A stretch of DNA of 64,000 bases from Nitrosococcus halophilus Nc 4 (GTDB lineage Bacteria; Pseudomonadota; Gammaproteobacteria; Nitrosococcales; Nitrosococcaceae). The DNA lies in contig NC_013960.1 in assembly GCF_000024725.1 (NCBI RefSeq), positions 2,342,001 through 2,406,000 of the forward strand, written 5' to 3'. The notes beneath the pieces are model-generated. The model made no database searches. It had not been told where the DNA came from and saw only the letters and a list, made by a program, of their open reading frames with translations. Positions within the stretch are counted from its first letter, which is position 1. Every line of letters starts with the position of its first letter. Made by a program: the position numbers and the translations under genes. Of this stretch, positions 30,004 to 37,722 are shown one piece after another.

Positions 30004-30198
30004 TGGGAAGTTTTACTAAAGAGTCTAAAAGACTTACTAAGAGAAAAGGGATGTAGTTTCCATCGTCAAGGTAAGGGTGATCACGAGCTTTGGTATAGCC
30101 CGATCACCGATAAGTTTTTTGTTGTTGACGGTAATATTAAATCAAGGCACACAGCAAACGGAGTGTTAAAACAAGCTGGTTTAGAAAAGCATTTCTAA
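30003..30198 (+). pseudogene. hicA: HicA-like toxin, frameshifted
   Basis: The ATG at 30003 overlaps the hicB stop and begins MGSFTKE, the expected start for HicA of this subtype, but that frame stops after 17 codons at 30056. The rest of the toxin, LLREKGCSFHRQGKGDHELW, then YSPITDKFFVVDG and IKSRHTANGVLKQAGLEKHF, is intact in the frame offset by one base (codons counted from 30004) up to the stop at 30196. That frame has no start codon of its own. The catalytic His (GDHEIW-type segment) is preserved. One extra base between about 30017 and 30030 explains the break; a sequencing error or programmed frameshift is an alternative. Confidence 0.75.
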
Positions 30199-30593
30199 GC
30201 GGGTTCCTTTTGGGTGCTGGTAGCCTGATATGGTTGCCCCCCTTTGCTAACTCACCATTTTCCTCTGCGCCCAAACTGGTAATGTTGCCACTTTCCCTGT
30301 TTAGTAATCCTGCAATGTTGCAGAACTACCCCAAAACCCACCACATATCCACAAAATTTATACGGATACCCGCCCACCCTAAATTTCTACAACTTCATGC
30401 ACCAAGACCGGACGGGCAATCATTTTTTTGCGTCCGCAAAATTAAGTAAGGGGGCATAGGGATAGAACACGCCACCGAAAAGCAAGGGCACCCTTTTCTA
30501 GAGTGCCCCTGCCACAGTTACACCCTGGAAAACCTGGACCAGTGCAAAAGACTTTTTATACCGCGTCTAAGCTATGGCGGCTTAAGCAGCACC
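30199..30593. other. non-coding stretch after hicA
   Basis: No credible gene. A small plus-strand open frame at 30210-30449 has no domain or ribosome binding site. A hairpin GGGCAC / GTGCCC at about 30507-30528 lies downstream of the minus-strand small membrane peptide and may help end its transcript, though it lacks a clean T-run. Confidence 0.4.
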
Positions 30594-30695
30594 TCAACCT
30601 AAGCCAAGCAGGATGAGGACAAACAGCGCATAGAGAATTAGCAAGGAAAAAGTAAGCGGTGAGCTACGAGGTTCAGTCTCTTGTTTCCGTTTCAT
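30594..30695 (-). CDS. 33-residue single-pass membrane peptide
   Basis: A short minus-strand frame starting at the ATG at 30695: a charged head MKRKQETEPRSS followed by a hydrophobic helix (PLTFSLLILYALFVLILLGLG) and a TGA stop. An AAGGAGG ribosome binding site stands nine bases upstream of the ATG, unusually strong for the window, and the layout of basic N-terminus plus one membrane span is that of many real small proteins. No family recognised. It is too short for ordinary gene callers. Confidence 0.6.
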   Translation of the reverse strand: MKRKQETEPRSSPLTFSLLILYALFVLILLGLG

Positions 30696-31456
30696 TTGGA
30701 CATGCCTCCTTGTAGTGTTGTTACAGAGTGTAAGAATAAAGAATGAAACTGAAGGCAAGCTGAAAAATGGGGCTCTTCTGATGAAATTTAAATAGCTAAC
30801 CCTAACCTCTGCTAACTTGTTCAGATTTCACGACAGGGCGCCGAGCAAAAGGTACTCCTGAATGTTATCGATCGCGGGAGCTGCAAGGCATGTTTTTCGA
30901 GATATTTTTGGCTCCTAGAGGCATTGTTATTTTGCCTATGATTTGCGTAGCCTTGGTTTTGTAGGGATAGATATGGGAAATTCTTTCTCCATTTTGAGAG
31001 TTGGCATGCGTCTTATAAGACGTAGGTCGCAAAACGAAAAAGCAAAGTTGATGTGCATGTTTGCCAAAACTAATATGGGCTGACAGAATGAGTAATTCTT
31101 TGATATAAGGGTAGAAATAGGTATTGGCCAGTAGCCGATTGCGTGTAACAAGACGCATCTTAGTCAGGCTATTTCATGTTAGCTGTTGGAATGAGTATTT
31201 GTAGATCGGCACCGCAGAACGGCCAGAGGGGCGCAGTTGATAGACCCGGCCGTGCCACGGGCGTTGGAGCGGCCTCCGGGCGCGGCGCCGATAGCCCAGT
31301 TCCGCGCTGCCACTTCTCGCTTAGCCGTCCGGCGGGCTCGGTGTTTGCTGCGTCAGCCCGGAAAGGCTTCAGTCTCGTCCGGGTCGGTGCCAATCGAGCA
31401 CCGGGGCGGGCTTCGCTCGCCGCCCAGGGTGGCCGAAAGAAGATCGGCCCATCCAC
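30696..31456. other. stretch before the cassette array
   Basis: No supported gene. The minus-strand frame at 30865-31158 has no domain, no ribosome binding site and odd composition. From about 31178 the sequence becomes strongly GC-rich up to the first attC; the overlapping frames there (31176-31514 plus, 31169-31501 minus) look like GC-rich artefacts. A GTTAGCT at 31178-31184 resembles a cassette boundary, so 31178-31540 may be a non-coding cassette. Confidence 0.4.
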
Positions 31457-31543
31457 AGCTAACAAGCCGCTCAAGTTCGTTCCGGCCCTTCGGGCCTCCA
31501 CCGGACGCGGCTAAAGCCGCGCCGCTTAGCTCAGACGTTATGT
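31457..31543 (+). other. attC site 1
   Basis: 87 bases from AGCTAAC to GTTATGT. The inner part is self-complementary (CCGGCCC / GGGCC and GCGGC / GCCGC blocks) and the end GCCGCTTAGCTCAGACGTTA is the standard right half of an attC. Confidence 0.8.
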
Positions 31544-31574
31544 GACCGCTCCGTACTGCCAATAGGGACATATT

Positions 31575-33932
31575 GTGGGTCGAAATAGTAAGTCCAGACG
31601 AGATGCTAAGAAAAGGAAAGCAAAGAAAATCCGCAACCGTCTTAAATCTAACAAGCGCACTGCTGGTAAACAATCTTTCTCTGGACCAGTGATGACAATG
31701 ATGGAAAACCCACTGTCTGGCCTCACTGGTGAACAAAGGAAAGAGTTGATTGTAGAACTAGGAAAGAACGGGAAAGATAAAGTTGCTGAGATATTCGAAT
31801 CGTTGAACGATATTTTGAGGCAGTATGACCCTACCACCTTAATAAGTATTCTCTCAGCCTATGGTTTGACTGTTGGAGCAGGTGATGGTGGAGTCCAATC
31901 AAAAGAATCATCTGGAGGCCTAAATCAGGCACATGTGGAGCTAGTTCAGGCGCTGGCTCTACAAATACCAGAGAACGAACTCGGCGCGCTCCCTGTCACT
32001 CCTGATATAGTTCAGAAGGTATGGGATCGATTAATAGAAATAGGTCACGCCTTTAAATTTAGTAGGATGAATGTAGAGCTATTGGAGTCATCCAATATTG
32101 AAATGGCTATCAATCAGGTCCAAGAGTTTCTACGAAGTCATACACAAATGGTTAGGAATTGGGGTTTTCATTCTCAAGTGGTTGGTATTTCGAAGGAATT
32201 ATATAGTCACTTTGATGGGGAAATCTATAATAAGTTTGGCTTTTCAGCCACAAATGCCATTGATGTTTTTAAGGTTTTGACTGAATCTGTAGAGGAAAAG
32301 CTTTCTAAGAGATTTAATATATTGTCCGATCTAAAGTCCACAAAAGCGCCGTACGACATGCTAGTTAAATATCATGAATTGATTGGGCAAGGGAAAAATG
32401 AGGCTGATAGGTTTTCCGAGAACATTGATATAAAAAAGATGTCGCGAAAGAATCTTTTTGCCATGATTTTATCGCATTTCGATCTGAGAATGCCTGACTA
32501 CTACTTTATCAATAGTCATGAATTGTCGGAGCGGCTAAAAATTGATGAAAGTATTATCGATAATGTTCTAAGTCACTTTTCATACAGATTCGGCGATCTC
32601 AGGGACGAAAAGAAAGAATTTCTCTTTTTGGAAAACCCTGTGTGGAAGAAGCCAGTAATCTCATCCTATAGTGGATACTATTGCGTATTGCCCCAGCTAT
32701 TCTTTAGCTTCGTTCTAGACACGCTAAATGAGATTGTGGAGGGAGTAGATAAGAAGTCTCTTCACGACCGGCGAGCTGATTATCTGGAGTCAAAGATTAA
32801 AGAGGTTGTTAAGACAAGGTTTCCTGAGTCACAAGTAGTTTCTGGGGTTAAATGGAATCAGGGTGAAGCTCAGTATGAAACCGACCTTATTGCATTTATT
32901 GATTCTCATGCAATTATTATTGAGGCGAAATCACAAAGAATATCGAGGCCTGCTTTAAGAGGCGCGCCAGACCGAATAAAGAGGCACCTTGAGGAAGTCC
33001 TGATAGAGCCAGGAATTCAGTCGAATCGATTAGAAAAGAAGCTTAACGATCTTAGGGTTCAGGATGAACCAGACGATTCTCTTTTGAAAGAGATCCCTGT
33101 AGATATAAGATCTATAAATAAAGCGCTTCGGGTTTCAGTATCTCTAGAAGATTTTGCTACTCTTCAGACAAACTTGAGGCTGTTTAATGAAACCGGTTGG
33201 ATTCCGGATGATTTCGCGCCTTGCCCATCAATGAACCTTGCCGATTTCGAAACATTGTTTGATTTTCTCGAACACCCTGTTCAAATCATCCACTATCTTC
33301 TAAGAAGAACTGAGCTTGAAGGAAATTACAAGTTCATGGGGGATGAGCTCGATTTTATGGGGCTATACATTACTAACTTGCTGAATATTGGGAATATGGT
33401 AAGTGATGATGAAGCAGAAGTCATAATATCAGGGATGTCTGAGCCATTAGACAAGTATTATATGTCAAAAGACCAAGGTATATTAATTGATAAGCCTCAA
33501 CCCAAAATATCGCCTTTTTTCAAGAAGATATTTAGTAAACTCGAGGAGCGATCTACTGCGCGTTGGACAGAGATCGGGTGTATACTCAATCGCTTCCCCC
33601 CAGATGATCAGAGAAAGCTAGTTCAGCATATCAAAGACTTATCCAAGGTGGTGCATAGAACATGGCAATCCGACGACCATAATAATATTGTTATATATAA
33701 GCCGCCAGAATCATCAGAGTATGCTTTGGTTGTAGTCCTATTTAAAGACGAGAATCGAGACAAACGCTATGAGTTTATTGATCATGCATCTGCTTTGGGT
33801 CTGGAGCCGAATCATGTTAAGTATTGCTTGATTATTGCAATAAATATAGATAATGACGACTTGCCGTATCATTATATAGCACTTGCAGAGAATCGAGATA
33901 GCGAATCATCACATAACAAGCGCGTCAATTAG
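31575..33932 (+). CDS. large cassette protein with PD-(D/E)XK-like nuclease motif
   Basis: A 785-residue protein, large for an integron cassette. The N-terminus is lysine/arginine-rich (GRNSKSRRDAKKRKAKKIRN), then a long helical region follows. At about residues 436-455 the segment YETDLIAFIDSHAIIIEAKS gives the D...ExK pattern of restriction-endonuclease-fold nucleases, preceded by a conserved-looking GVKWNQGEAQ. The C-terminal 300 residues have no recognised domain. GTG start with AGGGA upstream; the stop lies inside the next attC, as is usual for cassettes. Low GC compared with the host genes. A role in defence or DNA processing is inference; the remainder of the protein is unknown. Confidence 0.7.
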   Translation: MGRNSKSRRDAKKRKAKKIRNRLKSNKRTAGKQSFSGPVMTMMENPLSGLTGEQRKELIVELGKNGKDKVAEIFESLNDILRQYDPTTLISILSAYGLTVGAGDGGVQSKESSGGLNQAHVELVQALALQIPENELGALPVTPDIVQKVWDRLIEIGHAFKFSRMNVELLESSNIEMAINQVQEFLRSHTQMVRNWGFHSQVVGISKELYSHFDGEIYNKFGFSATNAIDVFKVLTESVEEKLSKRFNILSDLKSTKAPYDMLVKYHELIGQGKNEADRFSENIDIKKMSRKNLFAMILSHFDLRMPDYYFINSHELSERLKIDESIIDNVLSHFSYRFGDLRDEKKEFLFLENPVWKKPVISSYSGYYCVLPQLFFSFVLDTLNEIVEGVDKKSLHDRRADYLESKIKEVVKTRFPESQVVSGVKWNQGEAQYETDLIAFIDSHAIIIEAKSQRISRPALRGAPDRIKRHLEEVLIEPGIQSNRLEKKLNDLRVQDEPDDSLLKEIPVDIRSINKALRVSVSLEDFATLQTNLRLFNETGWIPDDFAPCPSMNLADFETLFDFLEHPVQIIHYLLRRTELEGNYKFMGDELDFMGLYITNLLNIGNMVSDDEAEVIISGMSEPLDKYYMSKDQGILIDKPQPKISPFFKKIFSKLEERSTARWTEIGCILNRFPPDDQRKLVQHIKDLSKVVHRTWQSDDHNNIVIYKPPESSEYALVVVLFKDENRDKRYEFIDHASALGLEPNHVKYCLIIAINIDNDDLPYHYIALAENRDSESSHNKRVN

Positions 33933-33971
33933 GACGCTCGCAAGCTCGCGCCTATTACGCGAGCGTTATGT
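33911..33971 (+). other. attC site 2
   Basis: 61 bases from ACATAAC to GTTATGT, with self-complementary arms (ACGCTCGC / GCGAGCGT). It overlaps the last codons of the 785-residue gene. Confidence 0.85.
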
Positions 33972-33988
33972 TTTTTTCTGAGGCATAG

Positions 33989-34306
33989 ATGCACTACTTT
34001 ATCGGAAAATGGCGTATTACCTGGATGGAGACTTGGCCGCAGGAATATGTAGATTTAGAGGAGCCGGGCTACTTTGAATTCACCGAGGACAAAGGCGAAT
34101 TCGTATTTGGCGCTATGCGAGGCTGGCTTGATGTGCGAGTATCAACTCGGGTACCGATGTTGGAATTTACATGGCAGGGTGTCTGGGAGAGAGATGAGTA
34201 CTGCGGCCGGGGTATCTTCGAGTTCCCAGATCCCGATCATGGAGAGGGCATGTTCTTCATCCACTCCGGGGACGAATCGGCGGTGAAGATTGAGCGCAAA
34301 ACATAA
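33989..34306 (+). CDS. small acidic cassette protein, unknown function
   Basis: A 105-residue protein, rich in aromatic and acidic residues: YFIGKWRITWMETWPQEYVD, then FEFTEDKGEFVFGAMRG, and FFIHSGDESAV near the end. I recall similar small proteins as common hypothetical genes in bacteria, often in cassettes, but cannot name a function. It fills a complete cassette of about 400 bases between attC 2 and attC 3, with its stop inside attC 3. The predicted structure is a small beta-rich fold (inference). Confidence 0.75.
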   Translation: MHYFIGKWRITWMETWPQEYVDLEEPGYFEFTEDKGEFVFGAMRGWLDVRVSTRVPMLEFTWQGVWERDEYCGRGIFEFPDPDHGEGMFFIHSGDESAVKIERKT

Positions 34307-34377
34307 CAAATCAATCAACTTCGCGCCTTCGGCGCCGGACGCGTAAAAAGCGCACGCCGGTTATTGAGGCGTTATGC
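34301..34377 (+). other. attC site 3
   Basis: 77 bases from ACATAAC to GTTATGC. Central arms GCGCC TTC GGCGC, then the right half CGGTTATTGAGGCGTTATGC pairs with ATAACAAATCAATCAACTTCG. Confidence 0.85.
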
Positions 34378-34395
34378 CTACGTGGTTTAGGTGCT

Positions 34396-35013
34396 GTGAA
34401 TAGAGAGCTGACATTTGGTAATCACGACACCATTAGCATTCCACCGGGAGCCACCATTTTTTGCGACCTAGATGGAACCTTGGTCGATACCGATTATGCC
34501 AACTATTTGGCTTACAGGCTCGCCGTTTTTGAAGTAACGCAGGGACAGATTGAGCTCAGTTTTGATGAGAAAAGGGCAAACAGGGAGAGCCTGACTAAGC
34601 GCTTACCGACGCTAACTGACACGCAGCTGAAAGAAATAGTCTCGCTCAAGACCGGCTATTTCACACAATTTCTCTCGGTTACACAATTAAATACCATGTT
34701 GGCACGTCTGGTTTCTGAGCACTCTCTCGAGAACACAATAGTATTGTTGACATGCTGTCGAGAAAAAAGAGCCACGGAAATACTTAAATACTACGGATTG
34801 CTCGAGCACTTCAAACGATTGATTTGTTGGGAGGTTTTGTCTAGCAACGACTCGCCTAACAAGTATGAGACTGCTATACGCATCATGGCCGTGCACCAAG
34901 AATCCATTGTTGTCTTTGACAATGATCCTTTCGGTGTTGAAGCTGCCATCAATGCGGGGATTCCCGGACCCAACATCTACAAAATCATTTCTGAGCAGGC
35001 AAACCCCTTATGA
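34396..35013 (+). CDS. HAD-superfamily hydrolase (first gene of a three-gene cassette)
   Basis: A 205-residue haloacid-dehalogenase-fold phosphatase: motif I FCDLDGTLVDTD (nucleophile and acid aspartates, about residues 22-33), motif II VLLTCC, a lysine in NKYETA for motif III and motif IV VVFDNDPFG. A helical cap follows motif I. HAD enzymes mostly remove phosphate from small molecules; the substrate is unknown. GTG start. Its last codons overlap the start of the phosphoribosyltransferase gene (ATGA), so the three genes 34396-36607 are probably translated together. Confidence 0.85.
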   Translation: MNRELTFGNHDTISIPPGATIFCDLDGTLVDTDYANYLAYRLAVFEVTQGQIELSFDEKRANRESLTKRLPTLTDTQLKEIVSLKTGYFTQFLSVTQLNTMLARLVSEHSLENTIVLLTCCREKRATEILKYYGLLEHFKRLICWEVLSSNDSPNKYETAIRIMAVHQESIVVFDNDPFGVEAAINAGIPGPNIYKIISEQANPL

Positions 35014-35633
35014 TCGAGTTTCAGATTAATGCAAACGATCATTTGTCTCAAGATGCATTGGCATTCTATCACGTCCGGTACACAGGAATGGGGAAACCGG
35101 CGAATCCAGACTATCTTAATCATCTAAAGAATACATATAACAGCTTTGCCGATAGGAAGTTGAGGGTTGCAGTACAAGAATTGACCAGCGTCCTTCAGGA
35201 GGACCTGCCGAAGATACATGCAAGGATTGAGTTTACCGAATTGCATGTGTGTGTTGTTCCGAGGGCAAAGGCAGAAAAGGCATATCATAAAAAGCAGCAA
35301 CTCTTTCGAAGTACCGTAAGATCCGTTGTCCGTCGTATTCCCGGCCTCATTGATGGAACGAATTACCTGCGTCGGCATACGAACACCAAAACCACGCACC
35401 TTCGGCAACCAATTCCAAATTATAATAATGACGGTCCGGAGCCTTATCCTGGGATTCTAGAAGACACTTGTGATATCTCACCCGAGGTTAGAGATAACCA
35501 TATTCTACTGATCGACGACATTTATACGCCTGGGGTCAATATAGACGAGGATGCTATTGGTACGCTAATGAGAAGCGGAGTATCTACAGTTACGTTCTAT
35601 GCAGTTGGAAAAGTGGAAAGAGGAGCTTGGTAA
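35010..35633 (+). CDS. phosphoribosyltransferase-fold protein (second gene of the cassette)
   Basis: A 207-residue protein whose C-terminal third carries the PRPP-binding signature ILLIDDIYTPGVNID (about residues 169-183), the hallmark of type-I PRTases, closest in style to ComF-like proteins. The N-terminal half is helical with VCVVPRAKAEKAYHKKQQLF, which could form part of the active site. The start overlaps the HAD stop and the stop overlaps the next ATG by one base (TAATG). ComF/PRTase plus DprA-like pairs occur in competence and in RqlH/RqlI-type modules (established knowledge); the substrate here is unknown. Confidence 0.8.
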   Translation: MIEFQINANDHLSQDALAFYHVRYTGMGKPANPDYLNHLKNTYNSFADRKLRVAVQELTSVLQEDLPKIHARIEFTELHVCVVPRAKAEKAYHKKQQLFRSTVRSVVRRIPGLIDGTNYLRRHTNTKTTHLRQPIPNYNNDGPEPYPGILEDTCDISPEVRDNHILLIDDIYTPGVNIDEDAIGTLMRSGVSTVTFYAVGKVERGAW

Positions 35634-36607
35634 TGAATTTCACAGAAAATGCCTTGAATGTAATGACGGCAAGGACTTACAAAGGCATTGGTAGAGCATG
35701 GATTGCCAAGAACCTATCTACTGTTAAGTCTGACGTCGAGATCGTCAGCCTGTTGAGTAGCTCCGGTAAGGTGAAAAGTGCAATATCAATAGAAGAATTC
35801 AGGAGAAAGAGGTCTGTATTGCAAAAAATTCTGCTCGACTCCGCTGGATCGGTAGATGGCGTTATTGCACTGGGAGACAAAGATTTTCCGCAACATCGAG
35901 GTATCGTTAAGAATAGTGAAAAGCCAATTTTCCTTTTCTATCGTGGCGATTTATCACTGCTAACTGAAAATAGTAAAAATATTGCTGTCATCGGATTACT
36001 GACTCCTGATGAAGATATTGAGTCCGAAGAAAAGGAAGTTGTCGCTGAGCTGGTTCGGAGTGGCGCAGTAATAGTTAGTGGCTTGGCATTCGGTTGCGAT
36101 TCTATTGCGCACAGGCAGGCACTGGATTGTGATGGCCTCACTATCGCAATACTGCCTAGTCCTCTAAATGATGTAATTCCAGCTAGGAATCGCGCATTGG
36201 CAGGGGAGATTGTGGAAAAGGGAGGGCTTTTGATTTCTGAATATTTAACCGTTGCTAAGTCGAAGATGGAAATGAGTGCGCGATATCAAGAAAGGGATCG
36301 GCTTCAAGCGCTTTTTAGTAACTCAATTATCCTATCTGCCAGCTACGCCAAGAATAATTTGGGGAATGATAGCGGATCAAGGTTAGCAATGGGGTATGCG
36401 AAAGATTATTCAATCCCAAGGGTGGTGATTTATGATATGGAAAAATATGTAGAAAATCCGATGTTTGATTTGAATCGACAAATCATGCGTGAAGAACCCG
36501 ATGTAATTGTCATCAATAGTCAGAACAAGGCATTAGTCGTGGATAGAATAATGCGCCTGAGGCCGCCGAGGGCGGATGCACCGTCTATTCAGCCGAGAAT
36601 GATTTAG
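35633..36607 (+). CDS. DprA/Smf-like Rossmann-fold protein (third gene of the cassette)
   Basis: A protein of about 324 residues with the DprA core: GDKDFPQH, IFLFYRGDL, NIAVIGLL, VSGLAFGCDSIAHRQAL, TIAILPSPLNDVIPARNRAL and GGLLISEY in the right order. In DprA these residues form the extended Rossmann fold that binds single-stranded DNA and RecA; other members bind nucleotides. Unlike housekeeping DprA it lacks an N-terminal SAM or C-terminal winged helix that I can see, and the RNR motif is changed to YQERDRL. The ATG at 35633 with GAGGAG eight bases upstream is preferred over a TTG at 35627. It closes the operon before attC 4. Confidence 0.85.
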   Translation: MNFTENALNVMTARTYKGIGRAWIAKNLSTVKSDVEIVSLLSSSGKVKSAISIEEFRRKRSVLQKILLDSAGSVDGVIALGDKDFPQHRGIVKNSEKPIFLFYRGDLSLLTENSKNIAVIGLLTPDEDIESEEKEVVAELVRSGAVIVSGLAFGCDSIAHRQALDCDGLTIAILPSPLNDVIPARNRALAGEIVEKGGLLISEYLTVAKSKMEMSARYQERDRLQALFSNSIILSASYAKNNLGNDSGSRLAMGYAKDYSIPRVVIYDMEKYVENPMFDLNRQIMREEPDVIVINSQNKALVVDRIMRLRPPRADAPSIQPRMI

Positions 36608-36623
36608 CCCTAGGGGCATATGG

Positions 36624-36699
36624 GCATAACAAAAGCGCCAACGCGGATCGCCTTTTCCGCTAGCGCTCCAAAGCCGGCCGGTTACGCTAAACGTTAGGG
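36624..36699 (+). other. attC site 4
   Basis: 76 bases from GCATAAC to GTTAGGG. AAAGCGCCAACGCGGAT and GTTACGCTAAACGTTAGG give the paired arms. Confidence 0.75.
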
Positions 36700-36721
36700 C
36701 TTGACCACAATGAGGTGAATC

Positions 36722-36922
36722 ATGGCGACAGTCCAAAAGATCGAAAAAGAAGTTTCGAATCTTTCCCGTGAAGAGCTTGCTGAATTCCGTGCTTGGTTTG
36801 AGGACTTTGATGCAGCGATTTGGGATAAACAGTTTGAAGAAGATGTGAGATCTGGAAAATTAGATAAACTTGCAGAAGAAGCAATAAAAGATTTCAAAAA
36901 AGGCAAGTTCAAAGAAATATGA
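36722..36922 (+). CDS. antitoxin of a ParE/RelE-type pair
   Basis: A 66-residue, highly charged helical protein (VQKIEKEVSNLSREELAEFR, then WFEDFDAAIWDKQFEEDVRSG and DKLAEEAIKDFKKGKFKEI). This is a common antitoxin partner for short RelE/ParE toxins. The stop overlaps the start of the toxin by four bases (ATGA). ATG start with GAGGTG upstream. Second half of the pair is at 36919-37173; the two fill one cassette. Confidence 0.82.
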   Translation: MATVQKIEKEVSNLSREELAEFRAWFEDFDAAIWDKQFEEDVRSGKLDKLAEEAIKDFKKGKFKEI

Positions 36923-37173
36923 AGCATTTCACAAATCCATCATTCTGGGAATGCTATGACAAACTACCAACAGAAATTAAAGAGCTAGCCGATAAGAATT
37001 ATGAGCTTCTCAAAGAAAATCCAAAACATCCCTCCTTGCATTTCAAGAAAGTGGAAAAATTTTGGTCTGTGAGGGTGGGAAATCGGTATCGAGCAGTAGC
37101 TGTCGAGGTAGAGGATGGGTTGTTGTGGTTTTGGATAGGTACTCATGCCGAATATGATAAGTTGTTGCAATGA
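36919..37173 (+). CDS. ParE/RelE-like toxin
   Basis: An 84-residue protein of the RelE/ParE superfamily: FWECYDKLPTEIKELADKNY helical hairpin, then beta strands with LHFKKVEKFWSVRVGNRYRA and VAVEVEDGLLWFWIGTHAEYDKLL, ending in the usual HaxYdkLL motif. Members cleave ribosome-bound mRNA or poison gyrase; which applies here cannot be told. Toxin-antitoxin cassettes are thought to stabilise integron arrays against loss. Confidence 0.85.
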   Translation: MKHFTNPSFWECYDKLPTEIKELADKNYELLKENPKHPSLHFKKVEKFWSVRVGNRYRAVAVEVEDGLLWFWIGTHAEYDKLLQ

Positions 37174-37179
37174 CGCAAG

Positions 37180-37312
37180 CCCTAACACCACGCTCAACTC
37201 GGACCCGCCGACTTCAGGGGCAAATTTGAGTTTTGTCGTTTTACTAAGCGGCATCGTAGCGTTTCGGTTCGTGCCTTGAACACGGCGGGCCGGTTAGCTT
37301 GGTTCGTTAGAT
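37180..37312 (+). other. attC site 5 (long)
   Basis: 133 bases from CCCTAAC to GTTAGAT, longer than the other sites and of the size seen in Vibrio-type repeats. Outer arms CCGCCGACTTCAG... and ...CACGGCGGGCCGG flank an extended stem. Confidence 0.7.
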
Positions 37313-37326
37313 TAAGAGCTAATTAC

Positions 37327-37653
37327 ATGGGCGACAAAAAAGGTAAAGGTGTTACAGTAAAACTTGCAGGCGTCCAAAGCCAAGGAAAAGTAGGAAGGCT
37401 AGCCGCAAAAGGTGCTGTCCGTAAAAAATCAAGAAAAGGCCGCCGGAAATATGGCTTCGAGTCTCTTAAAGGCAATGAATTTAGTGTGGACGGTCAATTT
37501 ATATATAAAGAACAAATTATTGATAGAGAAAAGGATTTATATAAAAAGCTAGTTATAAATGAAGATACAGGCGAGGTGCTACGGCATGTCGAGCACAAAT
37601 TGTCTGAACACAAGAATCGTGGTTCGGCGAAAACCAAGAAAAATAAAATCTAA
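37327..37653 (+). CDS. small basic cassette protein, unknown
   Basis: A protein of 108 residues from the ATG at 37327 (an upstream in-frame start at 37276 lies inside attC and is unlikely). The N-terminal half is strongly basic (MGDKKGKGVTVKLAGV then KGAVRKKSRKGRRKYGF); the C-terminal half is mixed (IIDREKDLYKKLVINEDTGE, then VLRHVEHKLSEHKNRG). It may bind nucleic acid, but no family was recognised. It fills one cassette and its stop lies in attC 6. Confidence 0.7.
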   Translation: MGDKKGKGVTVKLAGVQSQGKVGRLAAKGAVRKKSRKGRRKYGFESLKGNEFSVDGQFIYKEQIIDREKDLYKKLVINEDTGEVLRHVEHKLSEHKNRGSAKTKKNKI

Positions 37654-37707
37654 CACGGCGCTCAAGCGGATGCTCCTGTCGTCGCACCGCTTAGCTTGGC
37701 GTTAGAC
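37648..37707 (+). other. attC site 6
   Basis: 60 bases from ATCTAAC to GTTAGAC; ACGGCGCTCAAGCGGA pairs with CACCGCTTAGCTTGGCGTT. Confidence 0.88.
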
Positions 37708-37722
37708 TGCTTGGAAAGCTTA

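Noticed and set aside
30865-31158. 97-residue minus-strand frame before the array
   Set aside because: No domain, no ribosome binding site and unusual composition; overlaps another frame on the same strand.
31141-31184. Possible attI or further attC at the proximal end
   Set aside because: GTTAGCT is only a partial box match and no paired palindrome of normal length could be drawn.
31176-31514. Plus- and minus-strand frames in the GC-rich segment before attC 1
   Set aside because: Mutually overlapping long frames are expected in GC-rich DNA; no start signal or domain.
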